This document shows, in pieces, positions 24,235 through 32,772 of a stretch of 64,000 bases of DNA. The translations under genes were made by a program, and so were the position numbers. Source of the stretch: DYCT01 sp051875715. Lineage in GTDB: Bacteria > Bacteroidota > Bacteroidia > Bacteroidales > Bacteroidaceae. How positions within the stretch are numbered: the stretch's first letter is position 1; the number at the start of each line of letters is the position of its first letter. Location of the stretch: positions 1-64,000 of the forward strand of contig JBJEHD010000017.1 in NCBI GenBank assembly GCA_051875715.1. Direction: 5' to 3'. A model generated the notes under the pieces. That model saw nothing but the letters and a program-made list of their open reading frames with translations, did no database searches and was not told where the DNA came from.

Positions 24235-25221
24235 ATGATGCCATTGCGCTTGACGACTTTCTACAGCGGTGAACAGTTGCCTGCGTTGCCCGGACAAAAC
24301 GTCTGGCATTCGAACGAACTGTTCCGACTCTACGAGGCTACGAAGGGGTATACGCCTTTTCTGATTGTGGCTTACGTGGACGAGCGGCCTGTGGCCAAAC
24401 TGCTGTGCGCGGTACGCAACCGAAGCCGTTGGCTGCCGTTCGCCTGGGCACGCCGGTGCATCGTGTACGGTACGGGCGAGTGTTGGGACGATCAACTGGA
24501 CCGGGAAGCCGTGTTCGGCGAACTGCTGGCCCGCATGACGCAGGAGGCCGAACGCCATGCCTCGGTGATTGAATACCGCAATCTGGACAATGCGCTGTTC
24601 GCCTACAAACAGTTCCGTCTCCATCACTATTTCCCGGTCAACTGGCTGCGTGTGCGCAATTCGCTCCACAGCCTGGCGCAACCGATGGAGCGGTTCAGTC
24701 CGTCGCGTCGCAAGCAGGTGCGTCGGGGGTTGGCCTCGGGGGCCGTCTGTGTGGAGGCGGCTTCGCAGGAGGAGGTGGAAGGCTTTGCCCGTTTGCTGAA
24801 ACGCCACTATCCTGTGCGCATTCGCCGTCATTTCCCGACGGAGGATTTCTTCCTCGAACTGGGACGTTGCCCGGAACTGAAACGCCTGGTCAAGGTGTTC
24901 CTTGTCAAGTACAAACAACGCATCATCGGCGGGTCGGTATGCCTGCTCTCCGGTCGCGACGTGTACCTGCTCTTTTCGGCCGGATGGCGCAAACTCTACC
25001 CGAAACAGTATCCCGGCGTGCTGGCCGTCTGGGGCTCGCTGGAATATGCCTGCCGGAACGGCTACGACCATCTGGAGTTCATCGACGTCGGACTGCCGTT
25101 TCAGAAACATGGCTACCGGCGTTTCATCCTCCAGTTTGGCGGCATGCAAAGCAGTACGCGCCGTTGGTTCCGGTTGCAATGGCCTTTTTTCAATAAAATC
25201 ATGGAACGGATATACGTATGA
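24235..25221 (+). CDS. GNAT/FemAB-like acyltransferase-fold protein
   Basis: 328 residues if translation starts at 24235 (two Met codons in a row, 24235 and 24238); the in-frame upstream region has no signal for a start. RFSPSRRKQVRRGL around 165-180 and the C-terminal KVFLVKYKQRIIGGSVCLLS ... YPGVLAVWGSLEYACRNGYDHLEFIDVG are typical of FemAB/BioF2-like GNAT proteins, where the conserved Lys/Arg-rich patch and core strands bind an acyl- or aminoacyl-thioester. The family transfers amino acids or acyl groups to cell-wall or exopolysaccharide precursors. No membrane segment. The neighbour 95 bases downstream is a TonB receptor. Acceptor unknown. Confidence 0.75.
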   Translation: MMPLRLTTFYSGEQLPALPGQNVWHSNELFRLYEATKGYTPFLIVAYVDERPVAKLLCAVRNRSRWLPFAWARRCIVYGTGECWDDQLDREAVFGELLARMTQEAERHASVIEYRNLDNALFAYKQFRLHHYFPVNWLRVRNSLHSLAQPMERFSPSRRKQVRRGLASGAVCVEAASQEEVEGFARLLKRHYPVRIRRHFPTEDFFLELGRCPELKRLVKVFLVKYKQRIIGGSVCLLSGRDVYLLFSAGWRKLYPKQYPGVLAVWGSLEYACRNGYDHLEFIDVGLPFQKHGYRRFILQFGGMQSSTRRWFRLQWPFFNKIMERIYV

Positions 25222-25316
25222 CCGGTTTTTTGCGTTATAGACGAATGAAGAGCCAGTCCGCCGCCTGCCCACCAAGTGGGAAGGAGGGGACATGTCCATC
25301 CACTAAAACGAGAAGA

Positions 25317-27728
25317 ATGAACAAGATACGTGCGCTTATGGCGCTTTTTGCCTGGCTGTGCTGCATCGGCGCTTGGGCGCAGAAGGCTACAGTGACCGGC
25401 CTCGTCACCGACGACGAGGGCAGTCCGCTCGAAATCGTCAACATCCACGTCGAGGGCCAGTTGATAGGGACGGTCAGCGACCTGCAGGGACGATATTCGC
25501 TGACGGTGGCCAGCCGCGATACGGTGACCATCGTCTATTCCATGCTGGGGTATCAGACCCGTAAACGGATGCTGCGCCGCCCGCAGGGCAAGGTGACCCT
25601 GAACGTGACCTTGCCGCATTCCGACTACGAACTGGGCGAGGTCACCATCACCGAGAGCCGACGTCAGACCACGACGACCGCTCAACTCGACCTGAAGGAC
25701 ACCCGCCTGTCGCCCGATGCCTCCGGCGGAAGCATCGAATCGTTCATCGCCACACAGGCCGGTGTGAGTTCGAACAACGAACTCAGTTCGCAATACAACG
25801 TGCGGGGCGGCAGTTTCGACGAGAACATCGTCTACGTCAACGGGGTGGAGGTGTATCGGCCCTTGCTCATCCGCTCGGGGCAGCAGGAAGGACTCAGTTT
25901 CATCAATCCCGACTTGGTGGAGGGCATCGGTTTCTCGGCCGGAGGGTACGAGGCCAAGTATGGCGACAAGATGGCTTCGGTGCTCGACATCACCTATAAA
26001 AAGCCCGAACGTCTGGAGGGAAGCGTCTCCGTCAGCCTGCTGGGAGGAAGCGCCTATCTGGGCTATGGGACGAAACGGTTCAGCATGACCCACGGCGTGC
26101 GCTACAAGACCAACCGCTACCTGTTGGGAAGCCTGGAAACAAAAGGGGAATACGACCCCAGTTTTGTGGATTATCAGACTTACCTGACCTATGCGCCCAC
26201 CAAGCGCTGGGAGATAGGCTTCATCGGCAACTTCTCGCAAAACCAGTACAAGTTCCTGCCGGCCGACCGCACCACCAAATTCGGTACGCTCGAGTCGGTG
26301 AAGGAATTCAAAGTCTATTTCGACGGGCGCGAGCGTGACCTTTTTCGGACCTATTTCGGTACGCTCAGCCTGACCCATCGTTTCAACAAAAACCACGACA
26401 TCTCGGCGCAGGTGTCGGCTTTCCGAACCCAGGAAGAAGAAACTTACGACATCACAGGCCAATACTGGCTGAACGCCCTTGACGAAACGGGCGAAGAAGG
26501 AGAAGAGACGGACCAGACACTGGGCATCGGCACTTATATGGAACATGCCCGCAACTATCTGAATGCCACGGTGTGGCGTTATGCTCTGACGGGGAACAGC
26601 ACGGTGAAACGCCACCAGATGAAATGGGGACTGGAACTGAAATCGGAACGCATCAAGGAACGCTTGCGCGAATGGGAGATGCGTGATTCGGCCGGCTATT
26701 CGCTGCCGCATACGGGAGGCGAGTCGGTCAACCTGATTTACAACCTCTCCTCTCGCAACGAAATTGCCAGCAAGCGTTTCTCCTTTTATATACAGGACAC
26801 CTACAAGTGTTCGTCGTGGCTGGGCCTGCTCACGCTCAACGGAGGCATCCGGGGCAGTTACTGGGACTGGAACCGCGAGTTCATCTTCAGTCCGCGTGTG
26901 TCGGCCGCCCTCATCCCCGCGTTCGACGAAAACTTCACCTTCCGGGCGGCCACGGGATTGTACTACCAGGCTCCCTTCTACAAAGAGTTTCGCGACACGA
27001 CCGTCGTCGACGGCAATGCCGTAGTCGTGCTGAACAAGAACATCCGCTCGCAGCGTTCGGTACATTTCGTGCTGGCGGCCGATTATAAGTTCCGGGCCAT
27101 GAACAGGCCTTTCAAACTGACGGCCGAGGTCTACTACAAACTGTTGGGCAACCTCGTTCCTTACAACGTCGACAACGTACGCATCAGCTACTACGGCCGA
27201 AACATGGCGCATGGTTATGCCGCCGGTCTCGACCTGAAGTTGTTCGGCGAGTTTGTGCCGGGCACCGATTCGTGGATCAGTTTCGGACTGATGAAGACCC
27301 AGGAGAAAATCAACGGCCGCTGGGTGCCCCGCCCGACGGACCAACGATACAGTTTCTCGTTTTACTTCACCGACTATTTCCCGCGTAGCGACCGCTGGAA
27401 GATGAGCCTCAAGGCAACGTTTGCCGACGGTCTTCCTTTCGGACCTCCCCATACCGGACGCGAAGAGGCCGTATATCGTACGCCTGCCTACAAGCGGGTG
27501 GACATCGGCATGTCGTATCGCCTGCTGAGCAATGAGGCGAAGACCCGTCGTGGCCCCGTGGCCCGCTACTTGCGCAATGTGTGGCTGGGTCTGGACGTGT
27601 TCAACCTGCTCGACATCCACAACGTCAATTCCTACTATTGGGTGACCGATGTCCATAACGAGCAGTATGCCGTGCCGAACTATCTGACCTCGCGGCAAAT
27701 CAATGCCCGCATTCTGGTGGAATTCTGA
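25317..27728 (+). CDS. TonB-dependent outer-membrane receptor with CarboxypepD_reg-like domain
   Basis: 803 residues from the ATG at 25317, which begins a clear signal peptide (NKIRALMALFAWLCCIGAWAQ); the in-frame sequence back to 25218 is upstream of it. A carboxypeptidase-D-like regulatory domain (about 25-110, VTGLVTDDEGSPLEIVNIHV) precedes the plug (QYNVRGGSFDENIVYVNGVEVYRP, GFSAGGYEAKYGDKMASVLDI) and a barrel ending NARILVEF. Shorter than SusC and without a SusD partner, so it may import a siderophore, cobalamin or another small ligand. HNVNSYYWVTDVHNEQY near the end is the usual terminal-strand region. Substrate is not readable; no cobalamin riboswitch or Fur box was seen upstream. Confidence 0.88.
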   Translation: MNKIRALMALFAWLCCIGAWAQKATVTGLVTDDEGSPLEIVNIHVEGQLIGTVSDLQGRYSLTVASRDTVTIVYSMLGYQTRKRMLRRPQGKVTLNVTLPHSDYELGEVTITESRRQTTTTAQLDLKDTRLSPDASGGSIESFIATQAGVSSNNELSSQYNVRGGSFDENIVYVNGVEVYRPLLIRSGQQEGLSFINPDLVEGIGFSAGGYEAKYGDKMASVLDITYKKPERLEGSVSVSLLGGSAYLGYGTKRFSMTHGVRYKTNRYLLGSLETKGEYDPSFVDYQTYLTYAPTKRWEIGFIGNFSQNQYKFLPADRTTKFGTLESVKEFKVYFDGRERDLFRTYFGTLSLTHRFNKNHDISAQVSAFRTQEEETYDITGQYWLNALDETGEEGEETDQTLGIGTYMEHARNYLNATVWRYALTGNSTVKRHQMKWGLELKSERIKERLREWEMRDSAGYSLPHTGGESVNLIYNLSSRNEIASKRFSFYIQDTYKCSSWLGLLTLNGGIRGSYWDWNREFIFSPRVSAALIPAFDENFTFRAATGLYYQAPFYKEFRDTTVVDGNAVVVLNKNIRSQRSVHFVLAADYKFRAMNRPFKLTAEVYYKLLGNLVPYNVDNVRISYYGRNMAHGYAAGLDLKLFGEFVPGTDSWISFGLMKTQEKINGRWVPRPTDQRYSFSFYFTDYFPRSDRWKMSLKATFADGLPFGPPHTGREEAVYRTPAYKRVDIGMSYRLLSNEAKTRRGPVARYLRNVWLGLDVFNLLDIHNVNSYYWVTDVHNEQYAVPNYLTSRQINARILVEF

Positions 27729-27919
27729 CCGCGTGTCACGTCCGTCCGGCAGACGCTTGCTTACAATTGGATAGCAAGAAGGGGAGATATGGCCATATAG
27801 GATGCTTTTGAGGTGAAATTAATTCAAGAAATATTTCCGTATTTCTATTAAAATGATTTTCTTTGTGCCTTACTTCATGGAAGGAATTAACCGTATTATT
27901 AACTAAAATACAAAGAATC

Positions 27920-28324
27920 ATGAAAATCTCTCACATCGAGCATCTCGGCATTGCCGTCAAGAGCATCGAAGAAGCCTTGCCCTACTATGAAAACGTATTG
28001 GGTCTGAAATGCTACAACATCGAAGTGGTAGAAGACCAGAAGGTGAAAACGGCTTTCTTGAAGGTTGGACAGACGAAAATCGAACTGCTGGAACCCACCT
28101 GCCCGGAAAGCACGATAGCCAAATTCCTCGAAACCAAGGGTGCCGGTGTGCATCATGTGGCCTTTGCCGTGGAAGACGGTGTGGCCAACGCCTTGGCCGA
28201 AGCCGAATCGAAAGGCATTCGCCTCATCGACAAGGCCCCCAGAGGTGGCGCAGAAGGATTGCACATCGCTTTCCTGCATCCCAAATCCACGTTGGGTGTG
28301 CTGACCGAATTGTGCGAAAACTAA
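27920..28324 (+). CDS. mce: Methylmalonyl-CoA epimerase
   Basis: 134 residues from the ATG at 27920; longer in-frame readings start without support. A two-module vicinal-oxygen-chelate fold. Metal ligands are in HIEHLGIAV (first His), KIELLEPT, GVHHVAFAV (His) and LTELCEN (terminal Glu). It interconverts (R)- and (S)-methylmalonyl-CoA, linking the B12-dependent mutase to the decarboxylase encoded next. First gene of a five-gene operon (mce, mmdA, gamma, biotin carrier, beta), the usual order in Bacteroidales that make propionate from succinate. The mutase genes are not in this window. Bases 27729-27919 show only an AT-rich region with a weak TTTTCTTTG promoter-like box. Confidence 0.94.
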   Translation: MKISHIEHLGIAVKSIEEALPYYENVLGLKCYNIEVVEDQKVKTAFLKVGQTKIELLEPTCPESTIAKFLETKGAGVHHVAFAVEDGVANALAEAESKGIRLIDKAPRGGAEGLHIAFLHPKSTLGVLTELCEN

Positions 28325-28363
28325 TCGTTGATATGTCTAATTATTTAATACAATCAGAAATTC

Positions 28364-29917
28364 ATGAGTAACCAACTTGAAAAAGTGAAAGAGCTGATCG
28401 AACTGCGCACCCAGGCCCGTTTGGGCGGAGGCGAGAAAGCGATCGAAAAGCAGCACGCCAAAGGAAAATATACCGCCCGCGAACGTATCGCCATGCTGTT
28501 GGACGAAGGCAGTTTCGAAGAACTGGATATGTTTGTGAAGCATCGTTGCACCAACTTCGGTCAGGAGAAGAAATCCTTCCTGGGCGACGGCGTGGTGACT
28601 GGATATGGTACCATCGACGGTCGTCTGGTCTATGTGTTCGCACAGGACTTCACGGTGTTCGGAGGCTCGCTCTCTGAAACCATGGCCTTGAAGATTTGCA
28701 AGGTGATGGACATGGCCATGAAGATGGGTGCTCCCGTCATCGGCATCAACGACTCGGGTGGTGCGCGTATTCAGGAAGGCATCAACGCATTGGCCGGTTA
28801 CGCTGAAATCTTCCAGCGCAACATCTTGGCTTCGGGTGTCATCCCGCAGATTTCCGGCATCTTCGGCCCCTGTGCAGGTGGTGCTGTCTATTCGCCGGCA
28901 CTGACCGACTTTACGCTCATGATGGAGGGAACGTCCTATATGTTCCTCACCGGCCCGAAGGTGGTAAAGACGGTGACGGGTGAAGACGTGACGCAGGAGA
29001 ACCTCGGTGGTGCCAGCGTACACTCGTCGAAGTCGGGTGTGACGCACTTCACGGCCCAGACCGAAGAGGAAGGCCTGGCTTTGATTCGCAAACTGCTCAG
29101 CTACATCCCGCAGAACAATTTGGAGGAGGCCCCGTTGGTAGAGTGCTCCGACCCCATCGACCGCCTCGAAGATTCGCTCAACGAAATCATCCCCGACAGC
29201 CCCAACAAGCCTTACGATATGTATGAGGTCATCGGTGCCATCGTCGACAATGGCGAGTTCCTTGAAGTACAGCGCGACTACGCCAAGAACATCATCGTCG
29301 GTTTCGCCCGTTTCAACGGCCAGTCGGTCGGCATCGTGGCCAACCAGCCTAAGTATCTGGCCGGTGTGCTCGACTGCAATGCTTCGCGCAAGGGTGGACG
29401 TTTCGTCCGTTTCTGCGATGCGTTCAACATTCCTATCGTGTCGTTGGTAGACGTGCCGGGCTTCTTGCCGGGTACGGGACAGGAATACAACGGTGTCATC
29501 CTGCACGGAGCCAAGTTGCTGTATGCGTACGGCGAGGCTACGGTGCCCAAGGTGACGGTGACCCTGCGCAAGTCCTATGGCGGTTCGCACATCGTGATGA
29601 GCTGCAAGCAGTTGCGTGGTGACATGAACTATGCATGGCCGACCGCTGAAATCGCCGTGATGGGTGGTGCCGGTGCCGTCGAGGTGCTTTACGCCAAGGA
29701 AGCCAAGGAAGCAGCCGATCCGGCAGCCTTCATGGCCGAGAAAGAAGCCGAATACACGAAACTCTTTGCCAACCCGTACAATGCAGCCAAGTATGGCTAC
29801 ATTGATGATGTCATCGAACCGCGCAACACGCGTTTCCGCATCATTCGCGCCCTGCAGCAACTGCAAACAAAGAAACTTACGAATCCGGCCAAGAAGCACG
29901 GCAACATTCCTTTGTAA
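28364..29917 (+). CDS. mmdA: Methylmalonyl-CoA decarboxylase alpha subunit (carboxyltransferase)
   Basis: 517 residues, the standard length of acyl-CoA carboxyltransferases. Two crotonase-like halves are visible. The N half has ARERIAMLLDEGSFEELD, INDSGGARIQEG and FGPCAGGAVYSPALTDF; the C half has NQPKYLAGVLD, VDVPGFLPGTGQEY, KSYGGSHIVMSCK and WPTAEIAVMGGAGA. These include both oxyanion-hole Gly-Gly pairs (SGGAR and CAGG; MGGAG). It moves the carboxyl group from (S)-methylmalonyl-CoA to biotin on the carrier subunit encoded two genes on, giving propionyl-CoA. Propionyl-CoA carboxylase beta subunits look alike, but the gamma and membrane beta genes in the operon indicate decarboxylase. Confidence 0.95.
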   Translation: MSNQLEKVKELIELRTQARLGGGEKAIEKQHAKGKYTARERIAMLLDEGSFEELDMFVKHRCTNFGQEKKSFLGDGVVTGYGTIDGRLVYVFAQDFTVFGGSLSETMALKICKVMDMAMKMGAPVIGINDSGGARIQEGINALAGYAEIFQRNILASGVIPQISGIFGPCAGGAVYSPALTDFTLMMEGTSYMFLTGPKVVKTVTGEDVTQENLGGASVHSSKSGVTHFTAQTEEEGLALIRKLLSYIPQNNLEEAPLVECSDPIDRLEDSLNEIIPDSPNKPYDMYEVIGAIVDNGEFLEVQRDYAKNIIVGFARFNGQSVGIVANQPKYLAGVLDCNASRKGGRFVRFCDAFNIPIVSLVDVPGFLPGTGQEYNGVILHGAKLLYAYGEATVPKVTVTLRKSYGGSHIVMSCKQLRGDMNYAWPTAEIAVMGGAGAVEVLYAKEAKEAADPAAFMAEKEAEYTKLFANPYNAAKYGYIDDVIEPRNTRFRIIRALQQLQTKKLTNPAKKHGNIPL

Positions 29918-29941
29918 TCAGAATTGAAAAAAGAGACCGTT

Positions 29942-30874
29942 ATGAAGAAAATATCAGGAATAACCTTTTCGTGCCTGTTGATGTTGGCCTGCGGCCTGAC
30001 CTCGTGTGGAAAGCAGAACACCCAATCCAAGGTGCTGCTTAACGAGGTGCTGGTGGTGAACGAAAGCAACTTCCAGGACGACTACGGCATCCACAGCGCC
30101 TGGATCGAGGTGTTCAACCGTACGTACGGCACCGTCGACCTGGCAGGCTATCGCTTGAAGTGGTGCGCGCAGGCGGGCGATACCGTGGCGTATTTCATCC
30201 CCAAGGGTGACGTGCTCACGCAGGTGAAACCGCGCCAGCATGCTTTGTTCTGGGCCGACGGCGAACCGCGTCGGGGTACCTTCCACACCAACTTCGTGCT
30301 TGACAGCATCCGTCCCAACTGGATTGGCTTGTACGATTCGGGTGACAAGTTGCTCGATCAGGTGACGCTGCCGAGCGGCGTATTGCTCGGCAACCAGTCG
30401 TATGCCCGCACCGCCGATGCATCGGCCGAGTGGGAAGTGAAGGATGGAAGCGCCGACCGCTATGTCACTCCTTGCACCAACAACCGTACGCTCGACTCCA
30501 GTGCCAAGCAGGAGAAATTTGCCCGTCACGATGCTGTGGGTATCGGTATGGCCATCTCCGCCATGAGCGTGGTGTTCAGCGGATTGTTGTTGCTGTTCAT
30601 CTTGTTCAAGGCCATTGGAAAGGCTTCTGTCAGCCTGAGCAAGCGCAATGCGATGAAGTCGAAGGGCATCACCGACAAGAAAGAAGCCAAAGAGAAGAAA
30701 CTGGGTGAAGCCCCGGGCGAGGTGTTTGCCGCCATCGCACTGGCCATGCACGAGATGCAAAATGAAGTGCACGATGTGGAAAACACCGTGCTCACCATCA
30801 ACAAGGTGCGTCGTTCGTATTCGCCTTGGAGCTCGAAAATCTACATGTTGCGCGAGAATCCGCGTAAACGCTAA
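29942..30874 (+). CDS. Decarboxylase gamma-type (OadG-like) subunit fused to a lamin-tail domain lipoprotein
   Basis: 310 residues from the ATG at 29942 (a TTG at 29924 is in frame but lacks support). Signal peptide with Cys22 (LTSC), then a lamin-tail-like beta domain (about 30-185: LLNEVLVVNES, HSAWIEVFNRT, VDLAGYRLKW, NWIGLYDSGDKLLDQV). A single membrane helix follows (about 200-225, AISAMSVVFSGLLLLFILF), then a Lys-rich cytoplasmic tail as in OadG. OadG anchors the alpha subunit to the membrane beta subunit of the Na+ pump. Fusion to an exported lamin-tail domain is seen in Bacteroidales at this operon position; its job outside the membrane is unknown. The hybrid topology makes the lipidation call less sure than the helix. 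Confidence 0.82.
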   Translation: MKKISGITFSCLLMLACGLTSCGKQNTQSKVLLNEVLVVNESNFQDDYGIHSAWIEVFNRTYGTVDLAGYRLKWCAQAGDTVAYFIPKGDVLTQVKPRQHALFWADGEPRRGTFHTNFVLDSIRPNWIGLYDSGDKLLDQVTLPSGVLLGNQSYARTADASAEWEVKDGSADRYVTPCTNNRTLDSSAKQEKFARHDAVGIGMAISAMSVVFSGLLLLFILFKAIGKASVSLSKRNAMKSKGITDKKEAKEKKLGEAPGEVFAAIALAMHEMQNEVHDVENTVLTINKVRRSYSPWSSKIYMLRENPRKR

Positions 30875-30914
30875 CCCCTGTCAATTCGAATCAAATCTTA
30901 ATGCAAATCAAAAA

Positions 30915-31370
30915 ATGAAAGAATACAAGTATACCATCAACGGCAACGTCTACAAAGTGACGATTGGCGATATCGAAGACAACGTGGCACACGTCGAGGT
31001 GAACGGAACTGCCTATAACGTTGAGATGGAGAAACCCGTCAAGAAGGCTTCCGCTCCGCGGCCGGTTGTTCGTCCGGCTGCTCCTGCCGCTGCACCTGCT
31101 CCGGCTGCCGCTCCTGCCGCTGCACCTGCCGCTCGTCCGGCTGCTTCGGGCGCAGCAGGCTCGGGTGTGAAATCACCTCTGCCCGGTGTCATCCTCGACG
31201 TGAAAGTCAACGTGGGCGACACGGTTACGAAGGGACAAACCCTCATCATCCTCGAGGCTATGAAGATGGAAAACACCATCAATGCCGACCGCGACGGAAA
31301 GGTGACGGCTGTCAACGTGTCCAAGGGTGATTCTGTATTGGAAGGTACTGACCTCGTAATCATCGGATAG
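30915..31370 (+). CDS. mmdC: Biotin carboxyl carrier subunit of methylmalonyl-CoA decarboxylase
   Basis: 151 residues from the ATG at 30915. An N-terminal segment (1-50, YKYTINGNVYKVTIGDIEDN) is followed by a flexible Ala/Pro linker (about 51-85) and a biotinyl domain whose Lys lies in the canonical EAMKMEN motif. SPLPGVILDVKVNVGDTVTKGQ is the matching N half. Holo-carboxylase synthetase would biotinylate this Lys; the carboxyl group then shuttles from MmdA to the membrane subunit. The linker is coded by a GC-rich repetitive run. It starts 40 bases after the gamma gene, and the beta gene follows one base after its stop. Confidence 0.94.
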   Translation: MKEYKYTINGNVYKVTIGDIEDNVAHVEVNGTAYNVEMEKPVKKASAPRPVVRPAAPAAAPAPAAAPAAAPAARPAASGAAGSGVKSPLPGVILDVKVNVGDTVTKGQTLIILEAMKMENTINADRDGKVTAVNVSKGDSVLEGTDLVIIG

Positions 31371-31371
31371 T

Positions 31372-32532
31372 ATGGGAGAGTTCATGTCGTTTTTAACTCA
31401 GAACCTGGCCGACTTCTGGACGTACACCGGCTTTGCCAATGCCACGCCCGGACATATCATCATGATTCTGGTCGGCCTGGTGTTCATCTACTTGGCTGTG
31501 GCCAAGGAGTTTGAACCGATGCTGCTCATCCCCATCGGATTCGGTATCCTCATCGGCAACATTCCCTTCAACATGGAGGCCGGCCTCAAGGTGGGCATTT
31601 ATGAAGAGGGTTCCGTGCTGAATATTCTCTATCAGGGTGTGACTTCAGGCTGGTATCCGCCGCTCATCTTCTTGGGCATCGGTGCCATGACCGACTTCTC
31701 GGCCTTGATATCCAACCCCAAACTGATGCTTATCGGTGCTGCTGCGCAGTTCGGTATCTTTGGTGCCTACATGATAGCCTTGGCCATGGGCTTCGAACCC
31801 ATGCAGGCCGGTGCCATCGGCATCATTGGTGGGGCTGACGGTCCTACGGCCATCTTCTTGTCGTCGAAACTGGCACCCAACTTGATGGGCGCAATCGCCG
31901 TTTCGGCATATTCGTATATGGCCTTGGTACCGGTTATTCAACCTCCCATCATGCGTCTGCTCACCACCCGCAAGGAACGCCTCATCCGGATGCGTCCGCC
32001 TCGCGTGGTGTCGCACACCGAAAAGGTCATCTTCCCCATTGTCGGTTTGCTGCTTACCTGCTTCCTGGTTCCGTCCGGCCTGCCTTTGTTGGGTATGCTG
32101 TTCTTCGGTAACTTGTTGAAGGAGAGTGGCGTGACTCGCCGATTGGCTGAAACGGCCCGTGGCCCGCTCATCGACACCATCACAATTCTGTTGGGGCTCA
32201 CCGTCGGTGTGTCGACGCAGGCCTCCGAGTTCCTCACCTTCGATTCAGTGAAGATTTTCGCTTTGGGTGCTTTGTCGTTCGTCATTGCAACAACCAGCGG
32301 TGTGCTCTTTGTCAAGTTGTTCAACTTAGTATTGAGCAAGGACAATAAGATCAATCCGCTTATCGGCAACGCCGGAGTGTCCGCTGTGCCTGACTCGGCC
32401 CGCATCTCGCAGGTGGTAGGTTTGGAATACGATCCCAGCAACTACCTGCTCATGCATGCCATGGGTCCTAACGTGGCCGGTGTCATCGGTTCGGCAGTGG
32501 CTGCCGGTATCTTGTTGGGCTTCCTGCTCTAA
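31372..32532 (+). CDS. mmdB: Sodium-pumping decarboxylase beta subunit (membrane)
   Basis: 386 residues with about nine hydrophobic segments. The signature is GIIGGADGPTAIFLSSKLAPNLMGAIAVSAYSYM, the Na+/carboxybiotin site region of OadB/MmdB with its conserved Asp. DSVKIFALGALSFVIATTSGVLF, LIGNAGVSAVPDSARISQVVG and the C-terminal MHAMGPNVAGVIGSAVAAGILL are also family hallmarks. It decarboxylates carboxybiotin and exports Na+ across the inner membrane, conserving energy from propionate formation. Start at 31372 lies one base after the biotin-carrier stop; a second Met at 31384 is possible. Last gene of the operon, followed by repeats and a strong terminator. Confidence 0.95.
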   Translation: MGEFMSFLTQNLADFWTYTGFANATPGHIIMILVGLVFIYLAVAKEFEPMLLIPIGFGILIGNIPFNMEAGLKVGIYEEGSVLNILYQGVTSGWYPPLIFLGIGAMTDFSALISNPKLMLIGAAAQFGIFGAYMIALAMGFEPMQAGAIGIIGGADGPTAIFLSSKLAPNLMGAIAVSAYSYMALVPVIQPPIMRLLTTRKERLIRMRPPRVVSHTEKVIFPIVGLLLTCFLVPSGLPLLGMLFFGNLLKESGVTRRLAETARGPLIDTITILLGLTVGVSTQASEFLTFDSVKIFALGALSFVIATTSGVLFVKLFNLVLSKDNKINPLIGNAGVSAVPDSARISQVVGLEYDPSNYLLMHAMGPNVAGVIGSAVAAGILLGFLL

Positions 32533-32544
32533 CCGTCGTCTGCG

Positions 32545-32632
32545 CGTGTACACGTATCAGCCTTCACGTGTACACGCATCGGCCTTTACGTGTACACGCA
32601 TCAGTCTTCGTGTGTACACGCGCGAAACGAGG
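32545..32632. repeat. 22-bp tandem repeat array, 4 copies
   Basis: Units at 32545-32566, 32567-32588, 32589-32610 and 32611-32632, each opening with the palindrome CGTGTACACG (last copy TGTGTACACG). The first three continue with TATCAGCCTTCA, CATCGGCCTTTA or CATCAGTCTTCG; the fourth decays to CGCGAAACGAGG. It begins 12 bases after the mmdB stop and directly precedes the 11-bp array at 32636. Confidence 0.9.
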
Positions 32633-32635
32633 TGT

Positions 32636-32679
32636 TTTAAAAGCCATTTAACAGCCTTTGAATGGCTTTAAAGATTGTC
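32636..32679. repeat. 11-bp tandem repeat array, about 4 degenerate copies
   Basis: TTTAAAAGCCA (32636-32646), TTTAACAGCCT (32647-32657), TTGAATGGCTT (32658-32668) and the weaker TAAAGATTGTC (32669-32679). The first two copies are clear, the others decayed. A short inverted repeat GTCCC/GGGAC (32677-32690) follows. Unit style resembles the array at 55-98. Confidence 0.65.
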
Positions 32680-32710
32680 CCAACTGGGACGAATCAATAA
32701 GAACTTAAAA

Positions 32711-32757
32711 GAAAAGCCCCTTGCGCTCCAATATGGAGTCGGCAAGGGGCTTTTTTT
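32711..32757. terminator. Bidirectional rho-independent terminator
   Basis: AAAGCCCCTTGC (32713-32724) pairs with GCAAGGGGCTTT (32742-32753), with A- and T-runs outside and a smaller CTCCA/TGGAG hairpin inside the loop. It ends both the converging mmd operon and the metH operon. Confidence 0.92.
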
Positions 32758-32772
32758 GATGGATGTTGGTCG

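Noticed and set aside
25222..25316. Cobalamin riboswitch upstream of the TonB receptor
   Set aside because: Only 95 bases are available and no B12-box-like sequence or conserved fold was recognised.
25113..27698. An 861-residue minus-strand frame covering the TonB receptor
   Set aside because: Shadow of the receptor gene; the plus-strand frame has signal peptide, plug and barrel motifs, and this one has none.
30705..30914. N-terminal extension of the biotin carrier by 70 residues
   Set aside because: The extension overlaps the gamma-subunit gene in another frame and has no similarity to carrier proteins; the ATG at 30915 gives the expected start.
32677..32690. GTCCC/GGGAC inverted repeat as a separate terminator
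   Set aside because: Only 5 bp of stem and no T-run; the strong terminator is 20 bases further on.
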